Below, one piece after another: positions 50,405 to 58,059 of a DNA stretch of 64,000 nt (within the stretch, counting starts at the first letter, position 1; each line of letters starts with the position of its first letter). This DNA comes from Loigolactobacillus iwatensis (GTDB lineage: Bacteria; Bacillota; Bacilli; Lactobacillales; Lactobacillaceae). The stretch spans positions 45,376-109,375 of the forward strand of contig NZ_RHNP01000003.1 in assembly GCF_003950295.1 (NCBI RefSeq), given 5' to 3'. A program made the translations under genes and the position numbers. The notes beneath the pieces were generated by a model that made no database searches, was not told the origin of the DNA, and worked only from the letters and a program-made list of their open reading frames with translations.

Positions 50405-51619
50405 ATGAAAGAGAATCAAACAGCAAAGAAACGTTCACCACTTAGTGTTGCCATGGGGGCAGCCTTTATGATGGCAATGGCCGCAGTTGGGCCAGGTTTT
50501 CTAACGCAAACGGCAACTTTCACGGGGAAGATGGGCGCCGATTTTGGATTTGCAATTTTAATTTGTATCATTGTTGATGTTATTGTTCAATTGAATATTT
50601 GGCGCATTATCGTGGTCTCAGGAAAAAGGGCACAGGTTTTGGCCAACGAAGTGGTTCCTGGACTGGGGTATTTGCTGACGGCCCTCATTGTTATTGGTGG
50701 TTTTTTCTTTAACATCGGGAACGTTGGTGGTGCAGGCCTTGGGCTAAACGTCCTCTTTGGTATTTCACCGGAAAATGGTGCCCTGATTGCCGCCGCCGCA
50801 GCAATCGTTATCTTTTTAGTTAAGAATGCCATGTTAGTTGTTGATCGTTCGGTTCAATTTTTGGCCGTTATTAAGGTTTGTATTTTGATTTACATTTTGG
50901 CAGTATCGACAGTTCCGATTCAGCCAGCGATCGTGCATACATTTATGCCGACGCACGTTAATTTCTATTCCATCGTGACCATCGTTGGTGGGACAGTTGG
51001 TGGCTATATTTCTTTCTCTGGTGGTCATCGTTTGTTAGAAGGCGGCGTTCACGGTCAAGAAAACATCAAGTACGTTAAGGAAGGCGCATTAACCGGGATT
51101 ACCATTGCCTCCATTATTCGGGTGATGTTGTTCTTAGCCGGTTTAGCCGTTGTTATGGCCGGCCATAAATTGGATCCAGCTAATCCAGCCGCTTCAATCT
51201 TTAAAGATGCCGCAGGCCAGTTTGGTTATAAATTCTTTGGCCTGTTGCTATTAGCGGCCGGGATGACTTCAACTTTAGGGTCGACCTTCACCTCCGTTTC
51301 TTTCTTAGATTACACAGTCAATCAAAGTAGTGAAAATAAGTATATGCGTTTCCGTTCTTGGTTGATTGTTGCTTTTATTGTTGCTTCAACCGCAATTTTC
51401 TACTTTATTGGTAATCCAGCCAAAGTGCTCGTTTTTGTAGGGGCACTTAATGGGCTAATTTTACCAATTGCGTTGGCGATTCTGCTGGTCGCTGCAACGA
51501 AAGAGAAGATCATGGGGGCAACTTACCGCCATCCCCGGTGGTTGCTGATCACTGGTTGGATTGTCATTGCGTTTATGGCTTATGCAGGCGTGCGCGCGCT
51601 TTTGACAATGCAATTTTAG
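50405..51619 (+). CDS. NRAMP-superfamily transporter (YcsG-like)
   Basis: A 404-residue membrane protein with about 11 segments (MAAVGPGFLTQTATFTG; GGFFFNIGNVGGAGLGLNVL; GGTVGGYISFSGGHRLLEGG). The NRAMP helix-1 metal motif DPGN is replaced by GPGFLTQ, so it may carry an organic substrate rather than a metal. In Bacillus, ycsG lies with ycsF, ycsI, kipI and kipA, the same set as here, so uptake of 5-oxoproline or a related acid is plausible. Site AGGGAGAG. Confidence 0.83.
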   Translation: MKENQTAKKRSPLSVAMGAAFMMAMAAVGPGFLTQTATFTGKMGADFGFAILICIIVDVIVQLNIWRIIVVSGKRAQVLANEVVPGLGYLLTALIVIGGFFFNIGNVGGAGLGLNVLFGISPENGALIAAAAAIVIFLVKNAMLVVDRSVQFLAVIKVCILIYILAVSTVPIQPAIVHTFMPTHVNFYSIVTIVGGTVGGYISFSGGHRLLEGGVHGQENIKYVKEGALTGITIASIIRVMLFLAGLAVVMAGHKLDPANPAASIFKDAAGQFGYKFFGLLLLAAGMTSTLGSTFTSVSFLDYTVNQSSENKYMRFRSWLIVAFIVASTAIFYFIGNPAKVLVFVGALNGLILPIALAILLVAATKEKIMGATYRHPRWLLITGWIVIAFMAYAGVRALLTMQF

Positions 51620-51694
51620 AAATAAGAAATTTTAAGAACGTTTAGATTCAGTTCTGTGATTTAGAATTACTGCAGTCGGTCAGCGGATACACAT

Positions 51695-51754
51695 TGCTAC
51701 AAAAATAAGATGAGGCTAGGGCTTTTGTCCCAACCCCATCTTATTTTTGTAGCA
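51695..51754 (+). terminator. Terminator of the 5-oxoproline operon
   Basis: TGCTACAAAAATAAGATG pairs with CATCTTATTTTTGTAGCA. The loop contains a TTTTGTCCCAACC stretch resembling the RB end. Confidence 0.85.
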
Positions 51755-51859
51755 GTGCTACTGGTCAGTGTGTCTTTTCGACACTACTTATCGGTTAAAT
51801 ATCAAACCAGTCAGTTTTTAAATTAAACTACCAGCAGGCTAGTATTTTTTTCTGAGCGG

Positions 51860-52140
51860 TTGGGACAAAAGTTCTAGCCCCCTGACTTATTCCTGAGCAT
51901 TACGCTAGAACGTGTGCCAAAAGTCTGAGTTCACGTGCCTAACGGAAGTATTTGAAAAAGTGATTAGATTCTGAGGATTAGCCTAAACAGACGAATTACC
52001 TTTGAAAAAGGTGATTTGGCTGTTGTAGCTAACCGCAGGAATCTGCTTTTTCAAACACGACTGCAGCTAATCTAATAACCACAGTGCGGTTATTAGATTA
52101 GCTTACGTTACGCAGTAAACCCAAAACCAACTTTTGGCAC
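51860..52140 (+). repeat. RB repeat, copy 4, carrying an RA element (51946-52060)
   Basis: Left RB half TTGGGACAAAAGTTC to CACGTGCCTAACGG; a full short RA; a hairpin CTAATCTAATAACC/GGTTATTAGATTAG; right half TACGTTACGCAGTAAACCC to ACTTTTGGCAC. The layout mirrors copy 3 in the opposite orientation. Confidence 0.82.
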
Positions 52141-52183
52141 ACTTCTTTAATTTATCGACGGATAAGAAAAATAATTCAAAAAA

Positions 52184-52214
52184 ATGAAGCGCTTTCCTAA
52201 AATTAAAGTATAAT
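52184..52214 (+). promoter_or_regulatory. fdh promoter with a cre-like site
   Basis: TATAAT at 52209-52214 has no good -35. GAAGCGCTTTCCT (52186-52198), a partial cre, lies where the -35 would be, so CcpA could activate or repress here. Confidence 0.45.
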
Positions 52215-52264
52215 GAAAAATGTAAACAAAATTTTCACTTTAAATTAAGAAAGAAGGATTTTAA

Positions 52265-53458
52265 ATGGCCAAAATCTTATGTGTTTTATACCCAGATCCA
52301 ATTAATGGTTACCCAACCGACTACGCCCGGGATTCAATTCCGCAAATCACGCAGTATCCTGATGGTAGTAGTGTGCCAACGCCTAAGGCAATCGACTTCA
52401 CCCCAGGACAATTACTGGGTAGTGTTTCCGGTGAGCTTGGCTTACGAAAATTTCTTGAGGCCCAAGGTCATGAATTAGTTGTCACTTCTGATAAAGAGGG
52501 GCCTAATTCGGTTTTTGATCGTGAATTACCAGATGCAGATGTGGTGATTTCGCAACCATTCTGGCCGGCTTATTTAACAGCTGAACGGCTTGCAAAGGCC
52601 AAAAAATTAAAATTGGCGATTACGGCCGGAATTGGGTCTGATCACGTTGATCTTAACGCCGCTAATCAGCATAATATTACTGTGGCCGAAGTCACATATA
52701 GCAATAGTGTTAGTGTCGCCGAACATGATGTGATGCAGGTCCTTGCCTTGGTCCGCAACTTTGTGCCCGCCCACGATGTTGTTCGTTCCGGCGGTTGGAA
52801 TATTGCTGACATCGTGGAACATGCCTATGATTTAGAGGGCATGACAGTTGGCGTGGTTGGTGCCGGTCGAATTGGCCAGGCAGTGCTGAAGCGCCTCAAA
52901 CCATTTGATGTTAATTTGTTTTACAATAAGCGCCATCAATTATCCACCGAGTTAGAACAAGAACTTGGTACGACTTACATTAAAGACGTTCACGAGTTGG
53001 CGGCAAAAATGGACGTAGTTGTTTTATGCCCACCTTTGCACAGCGAAACCTATCATTTATTTGATACGGAAATGATCAATTCAATGAAGCGCGGTGCTTA
53101 CATTGTTAACGATAGTCGCGGTGAATTAGTTGATCGTGATGCCATCGTTACCGCTCTGAAATCTGGTCAGTTGGCCGGGTATGCTGGGGACGTTTGGTAC
53201 CCACAGCCTGCGCCCGCCGATCATCCATGGCGATCAATGCCTCATGAGGCCATGACGCCACATATGTCAGGCACAACGCTTTCGGCCCAGGCACGCTATG
53301 CTGCCGGAACGCGGGAGATTTTGGAGGCCTTTTTGGCGAACAAACCAATTCGCCCAGAATATTTGATCGCTGAAGGGGGTCAGCTTGCAGGGACTGGCGC
53401 CAAATCTTATACAGTTAAAAAAGGCCAAGATAGCCCGGGCAGCGGGCATAAAGAATAG
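52265..53458 (+). CDS. NAD-dependent formate dehydrogenase
   Basis: A 397-residue member of the D-2-hydroxyacid dehydrogenase superfamily in the formate dehydrogenase branch: LLGSVSGELGLRKFLE, FWPAYLTAERLAKAKKLKLA, AGIGSDHVDLNAA, NSVSVAEHDVMQVLALVRN, NAD loop GVVGAGRIGQAVL, and MTPHMSGTTLSAQARYAAG with the catalytic His. It oxidises formate to CO2 and makes NADH, without metal. Length matches the family. Single gene with its own terminator; the SD AGAAGGA is 7 nt before the ATG. Confidence 0.9.
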   Translation: MAKILCVLYPDPINGYPTDYARDSIPQITQYPDGSSVPTPKAIDFTPGQLLGSVSGELGLRKFLEAQGHELVVTSDKEGPNSVFDRELPDADVVISQPFWPAYLTAERLAKAKKLKLAITAGIGSDHVDLNAANQHNITVAEVTYSNSVSVAEHDVMQVLALVRNFVPAHDVVRSGGWNIADIVEHAYDLEGMTVGVVGAGRIGQAVLKRLKPFDVNLFYNKRHQLSTELEQELGTTYIKDVHELAAKMDVVVLCPPLHSETYHLFDTEMINSMKRGAYIVNDSRGELVDRDAIVTALKSGQLAGYAGDVWYPQPAPADHPWRSMPHEAMTPHMSGTTLSAQARYAAGTREILEAFLANKPIRPEYLIAEGGQLAGTGAKSYTVKKGQDSPGSGHKE

Positions 53459-53500
53459 TAATAAGAACTTTTTAACTGCAATTAGTTGCACATGACACAC

Positions 53501-53543
53501 AAAAACGGCTACGACAAAATTTTATTTTTGCCGTAGCCGTTTT
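53501..53543. terminator. Terminator of the formate dehydrogenase gene
   Basis: AAAACGGCTACG pairs with CGTAGCCGTTTT. The rest of the gap to 53777 contains TTGATTTTGAAGATACGCCC, also found near 43102. Confidence 0.8.
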
Positions 53544-53777
53544 AGGTTATAAAATCAATTTTTTAACATTATTTAGGTCAAATCTTCAAATTGAAAATTG
53601 TTCGTTATTTGTAAGAATTCAACTATTTTCAAAGCAAGTGTTCGACTTTTTCTAAATTACCTTACTAAATAGCCGCAAAATTTCAGTAACGGAATAGGTT
53701 CATTGATTTTGAAGATACGCCCTAATCCTTTTAAATCAAAATTCACTGTTCCCAGCTGCAAATTCAGCTAACTTCGA

Positions 53778-54185
53778 TTAAAACGTTAACGTCTCTGTTT
53801 GATTATCAGCGGTAACGTCAACTGAATTAAAGTCAACCGTAAAGAAATCATTATGTGCAGCATAAGCGGCACTATTTGGGAATTTATCAAAGTAAGCCTG
53901 CTTCATTGAGTCAGTTAACGTTACTTTTTGAATCTTAGCCTGCTTGGCGCGGGCGTACTTTTGTTCACTAACTGCTTGCGTGGTAAAGGCTGCAACGGAA
54001 TGGGCGGTGATTTCCGCGACTTTCGGTGAATCGGCACCGGACATGAACAATAGTTGATGTGTTTCTGGTAGATAAACAAATAAAACGATTCTAACATCTG
54101 GCGCCTGACCATCAATCGTTAACGTTGCAATGGCTACTTGAGCGGCTTCTTGCATAATTTGGTCAAATTTATCCTGTACGTTCAT
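53778..54185 (-). CDS. Pyridoxamine-5'-phosphate-oxidase-like FMN-binding protein
   Basis: A 135-residue split-barrel protein: AQVAIATLTIDGQAPDVRIVLFVYLP and LLFMSGADSPKVAEITAHSVAAFTTQ contain the FMN-binding segments of the PNPOx-like fold. The substrate is unknown; such proteins are often flavin reductases or cofactor carriers. The ATG at 54185 has AAGGAG 11 nt upstream; the longer frame starting at 54260 has no ribosome site. Confidence 0.75.
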   Translation of the reverse strand: MNVQDKFDQIMQEAAQVAIATLTIDGQAPDVRIVLFVYLPETHQLLFMSGADSPKVAEITAHSVAAFTTQAVSEQKYARAKQAKIQKVTLTDSMKQAYFDKFPNSAAYAAHNDFFTVDFNSVDVTADNQTETLTF

Positions 54186-54369
54186 AAATAATGCATCTCC
54201 TTGATAACAAAAATTAACACTGTTCATTATTTGGACAAAATCAGCAATTTTGTTGGTCATGCTTTATCCAACTTTATTATAAGGTTTTAAAAATCACTGT
54301 CCATTAAATCGCTGTTCAAATTAAAGCAAAATTACGCACATAATGAGTTGTAGTTACGGTGGTTATCCG

Positions 54370-54445
54370 ACTTATTTGGAAAGGAACGCAGGCTCTGAGT
54401 ATTACTGCCGTTGTCGCGTGGACTAAGTCAGCGTAGCGCAAAAGT
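54370..54445 (+). repeat. Degenerate RA fragment
   Basis: AAGGAACGCAGGCTCTGAGTATTACTGCC and GTCGCGTGGACTAAG-like bases match RA inner arms with many changes. Confidence 0.35.
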
Positions 54446-54463
54446 CAGATTTAGCAACGTACT

Positions 54464-55771
54464 TTAATAGCGTCCAAAAGCCTGATCAATCACCGTAAAA
54501 GCTTGATCCAATTGTGCGCGGGTGATTACTAGTGGTGGTTGGAACCGTAAAATATGATCCAGACCAGTAATCATTAAAACGCCGTGTTCAAAGCAGTCGC
54601 GGATAATTGTTTGGGCAGCGTCAACTGCTGGCTGTTTTGTTTGTCGATCAGTAACTAGCTCAATTCCAGCATTCAGGCCAATGCAGCGCACGTCGCCAAT
54701 TAAGGTGTATTTTTGTTGTAGTGCGCGCCACTTGTCGGCGGCATACTGACCATCAATTTTTGATTTAGTAACTAATTTTTCTTGATCAATCACATCCAAA
54801 GTGGCTAGGGCAGCTGCACAACAAATTGGATTGGCTGCAGTTGTTGTTGCGTTGGCCGGTGCCGGCAAACTGTCCATGATTTCAGAACGACCAATCACTG
54901 CCGACAAAGGCATGCCTGACGCCAGCGATTTACCCGTGGCCAATAAATCAGGGACGATACCGTAGTGATCAATCGACCAGTAAGTACCGCTACGACCTAA
55001 TCCTTGGTTAATTTCGTCAACGGCAAACAGAACTCCATTTTGCCGACAAAAGTTAGCCAAAGACTGTAGGTAGGTCTTTGGCGGTGCAATAATTCCAGCG
55101 TCACCTTGAATCGGTTCAATGATAATTGCGGCTACCTCTTCAACGGGTAGGTCACGCTCAAATAATTGTTTGAATTCGTAAAAGCTACGGTTGGCAAAGG
55201 CCGCCGTCGTTTCGTTGGGTAATTGATCACGATAAGCGTTTGGAAAATGAACGTGGTAGACGTCAGGTAGTAAAGGGCCCATTTTTCGGTGCATGTTTGG
55301 GCTAATTGCGGACAAAGTTGCGGCACCCAAAGTCGTACCGTGCCAGCTGTTACTGAAAGAAAGGATGATTGGCCGTTTGGTATAGGCGCGGGCAAATTTA
55401 ATTAAGCCCTCGGCGGCCTCGGAGCCAGAAGTACTAAAAGAGACCTTCTTCGGCGCAGTACCAGGGGCTAATTTAGCCAAACGCTCAGCCAATTCGATTT
55501 CAGGTTGGTGGTAAAAGTAGCCCGAAATATAGTGAACAAGCTGATCAGCCTGTTGTTTGATGGCCTGGACCACTTCCGGCCTGCTGTGCCCGACATTAAC
55601 GGCCGATGCGCTGGCCAGCAAATCAATGTAGTGATTGCCATCAACGTCCCACAACTCGGCCCCTAAACCATGATCAACGACTAAATTAAAAAAAGGTAAA
55701 CGCCCTGCGCCAGCAAAATAGCGCTGATCTAGGGCAACTAATTGTTCATCCCGTTGATGCTGTCTTGTCAT
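54464..55771 (-). CDS. Class III PLP-dependent aminotransferase or amino-acid racemase
   Basis: A 435-residue fold-type I PLP enzyme: SFSTSGSEAAEGLIKFARAYTKR, SNSWHGTTLGA, FAVDEINQGLGRSG, and PLP lysine in LLATGKSLASGMPLSAV. The GabT-like group includes 4-aminobutyrate aminotransferases and the isoleucine 2-epimerase of lactobacilli; the two cannot be told apart here. With the D-glutamate/oxoproline genes nearby, racemase activity is attractive but unproven. Start ATG 55771 after GGAGG. It is transcribed alone. Confidence 0.83.
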   Translation of the reverse strand: MTRQHQRDEQLVALDQRYFAGAGRLPFFNLVVDHGLGAELWDVDGNHYIDLLASASAVNVGHSRPEVVQAIKQQADQLVHYISGYFYHQPEIELAERLAKLAPGTAPKKVSFSTSGSEAAEGLIKFARAYTKRPIILSFSNSWHGTTLGAATLSAISPNMHRKMGPLLPDVYHVHFPNAYRDQLPNETTAAFANRSFYEFKQLFERDLPVEEVAAIIIEPIQGDAGIIAPPKTYLQSLANFCRQNGVLFAVDEINQGLGRSGTYWSIDHYGIVPDLLATGKSLASGMPLSAVIGRSEIMDSLPAPANATTTAANPICCAAALATLDVIDQEKLVTKSKIDGQYAADKWRALQQKYTLIGDVRCIGLNAGIELVTDRQTKQPAVDAAQTIIRDCFEHGVLMITGLDHILRFQPPLVITRAQLDQAFTVIDQAFGRY

Positions 55772-55862
55772 AACTGCTACCTCCAAGGTTCTCTTATTAC
55801 TTTTTAAGCCAAGTCATGTTTGATAAATATGCTCATTAGTATTCTCCTGACTAAGTTGGCGG

Positions 55863-55982
55863 AAACGTGTTTGAAAAAGCAGGTTCCTGCGTATAGCTAT
55901 GCTAGTCGAACGATCCGCTGCGCGTCTCTTTTCGCCCGTCTAGGCTATATGCCATAATCTAAGCGCTTTTTCAAACACTCTT
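55863..55982 (-). repeat. RA repeat with GC-rich cassette
   Basis: AAACGTGTTTGAAAAAGC to CGCTTTTTCAAACACTC, with GATCCGCTGCGCGTCTC inside. Confidence 0.87.
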
Positions 55983-56171
55983 TAAGTATAGCAAAAATAA
56001 ATGTGAAAACAGAAGTTACATTTCTAACGCAACTTTATTCATGCTTTACTAGGATATAAGTTTTAAAAATTTAAGCAGGTAAGGTCGATATTATTTGTAA
56101 AATGGTTGTGCTAAGAGTGAACATCGACTTCAATAACAGCTTTTTGCAATAATTTAAAAACTTTATTTTCT

Positions 56172-56218
56172 GAAAACGCTGCATAAGGCTTTTCCCACCG
56201 CGCATTTATCTGTATGAT
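56172..56218 (+). promoter_or_regulatory. ackA promoter region with a cre-like sequence
   Basis: TATGAT at 56213-56218 with TTTTCC 17 nt upstream. TGAAAACGCTGCAT (56171-56184) resembles cre but is one base short on the right side. Confidence 0.35.
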
Positions 56219-56241
56219 AAAAGTGATAACGGAGGTGCGCA

Positions 56242-57432
56242 ATGCAAAAAATTTTGATTTTAAATGCAGGAAGTTCGTCACTTAAGTGGCAGCTATTTGA
56301 AATGCCCAGTGAAACGGTGATCGCCAAAGGTGCAGTTGATCGTTTGGCGATGGCTGATTCGATTTTTACCATTAAATATGCGGGCAATAAGAAATATACG
56401 AAAACAATTGATCATTTAGATCACGAAGACGCCGCACAATTATTGCTAGCCAAATTACAAGAGCTCAACATTATCACAAGCTTAAGTGATTTAAGTGGTG
56501 TGGGCCACCGCGTCGTTGCTGGTGGGGAAGTCTTCAAACACGCGGTAAAAGTAACGCCAGAGCGTCTAAAGCAAATTGATTCAATGAAGGCTTTTGCGCC
56601 CTTACACAACCCAATGGAAGTTAACTATATTAAAATTATGCAGCACGTCTTACCCCAAGTTGCGCAATATGCGGTTTTTGACAGTCAATTTTTTACTGAT
56701 TTACCAGAAGAAAACGCGATTTACAGTATTCCCTACGAAGATACGCAGAAATTTAATATTCGGCGTTACGGCGAACACGGAATTAGCCATCAATACTTGG
56801 CCAATCGCGCCGCCGAGCTACTTGGTAAACCATTAGCCGATTTAAAAATGATCACTTTACATTTAGGCAGTGGTTCATCAGTGGCTGCCGAAAAAAACGG
56901 TAAGGCCTATGATACCTCGATGGGCTTTACGCCGCTGACTGGCTTGACGATGGGAACACGCGCGGGCGATGTTGATCCGGCGGTTGTGCCTTATTTAATG
57001 GAGAAGCTGCATCTAGACTCAGCAACGGATGTCATTAAACGTTTAAATCAGCAGTCGGGCTTACTTGGCATTTCGGGAATCTCTTCTGATATGCGTGATT
57101 TAAAGGCGGCCACCGATAATCCCCGGGCGCAGTTAGCAATTGAAATTTTTATCAACCGCGTAGTTAAATACGTTGGAGGCTACTTTGCCGAATTAGGCGG
57201 TTTGGACGTCCTTGTTTTTGCGGGTGGTATTGGTGAACATAATGCCGAACTACGGTCCGAGATTGGTAAACGGCTGGCAGCACTAGGTGTAACGATTGAT
57301 TCAAAATTAAACGCGACTGGCAAGGAAGGCCTACTGTCAATGCCAGAAGCCAAGCTGCAAGTGATGCTAGTACCAACCAATGAAGAATTGGCGATGGTTC
57401 GCCAGGTGGGACAATTGCTAGAGAGTGTTTGA
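56242..57432 (+). CDS. ackA: Acetate kinase
   Basis: A 396-residue ASKHA-fold kinase: ILILNAGSSSLKWQLF, GVGHRVVAGGE, catalytic region TLHLGSGSSVAA, DTSMGFTPLTGLTMGTRAGDVDP and FAGGIGEHN. It makes ATP and acetate from acetyl phosphate. The last three codons and the TGA stop (57421-57432) lie within the start of an RA repeat, so the normal C-terminus was replaced or trimmed without loss of core motifs. GGAGG site. Confidence 0.94.
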   Translation: MQKILILNAGSSSLKWQLFEMPSETVIAKGAVDRLAMADSIFTIKYAGNKKYTKTIDHLDHEDAAQLLLAKLQELNIITSLSDLSGVGHRVVAGGEVFKHAVKVTPERLKQIDSMKAFAPLHNPMEVNYIKIMQHVLPQVAQYAVFDSQFFTDLPEENAIYSIPYEDTQKFNIRRYGEHGISHQYLANRAAELLGKPLADLKMITLHLGSGSSVAAEKNGKAYDTSMGFTPLTGLTMGTRAGDVDPAVVPYLMEKLHLDSATDVIKRLNQQSGLLGISGISSDMRDLKAATDNPRAQLAIEIFINRVVKYVGGYFAELGGLDVLVFAGGIGEHNAELRSEIGKRLAALGVTIDSKLNATGKEGLLSMPEAKLQVMLVPTNEELAMVRQVGQLLESV

Positions 57433-57539
57433 AAAAGCGGTTAGGTTCTGAGGATTAGCCTAGATTGACGAATTATCTGTGAAACAGATGATTTGGCGAT
57501 CGTAGCTAACCGCAGGAACCTGCTTTTTCAAACACGTTT
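57421..57539 (+). repeat. RA repeat that provides the end of ackA
   Basis: Starts GAGAGTGTTTGAAAAAGC in the ackA reading frame (Glu-Ser-Val-stop) and ends GCTTTTTCAAACACGTTT. Confidence 0.9.
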
Positions 57540-57664
57540 CCGCAAAACTAAACATAGAAGTGAGGGCATATTTCCAAACACACTTAGCTAGGCGAAAAGA
57601 GACGCGCAGCGGATCGTTCGACCGGCGTAGCTAACCGCAGGAATCTGCTTTTTCAAACACGTTT
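57540..57664 (+). repeat. 125-bp RA-derived unit, relative of the array at 35689-35940
   Basis: Shares AAACTAAACATAGAAGTGAG and CACTTAGCTAGGCGAAAAG with the array, then ends in the usual CAAACACGTTTCCGC. A solo end lies further on near 57695-57705. Confidence 0.85.
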
Positions 57665-57840
57665 CCGCTAGGGGGATACTGTTAAAAACATTTTCAAAAC
57701 ACGATCTAAATCAATGTACGGTAAGCTGGATTTCTTTAAAATGGGCCCTAATTAACTTAATTTTAAATACCGCCAAACCATCTTTTGCTTCAAATGGCCT
57801 GACCTAAACTATAAGTGTCACATTGACCCATTAACTTAAA

Positions 57841-57896
57841 CAGAGTCGCACGTAATCCAGATTTCTTTTCTAGATTACGTGAGGCCTCTTTTTTGC
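57841..57896 (+). terminator. Terminator, probably the displaced ackA terminator
   Basis: CACGTAATCCAGA pairs with CTAGATTACGTG and a T run follows. Repeats separate it from ackA by about 400 nt. Confidence 0.7.
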
Positions 57897-57937
57897 TAGA
57901 AAAGTGTTTCTATGTTAGAGTGGTCCTTTGGGTCAAT

Positions 57938-57968
57938 TTGAAATTTTTAATGAAAAGATTGTTATAAT
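57938..57968 (+). promoter_or_regulatory. Promoter candidate for the ABC-F gene
   Basis: TATAAT at 57963-57968; the nearest -35 is TTGAAA at 57938, with a long 19-nt spacing. A 16-base inverted repeat (GTGTTTCTATGTTAGA near 57905 against TCTAATGTAGAAACAC near 58024) spans it. Confidence 0.45.
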
Positions 57969-58059
57969 AGTACTTTTAGTGTTGATCGTAATTGAAATTT
58001 TAATAAAATTATAAAAATGTTGTTCTAATGTAGAAACACGAATTAAGGAGGTTCATTCA

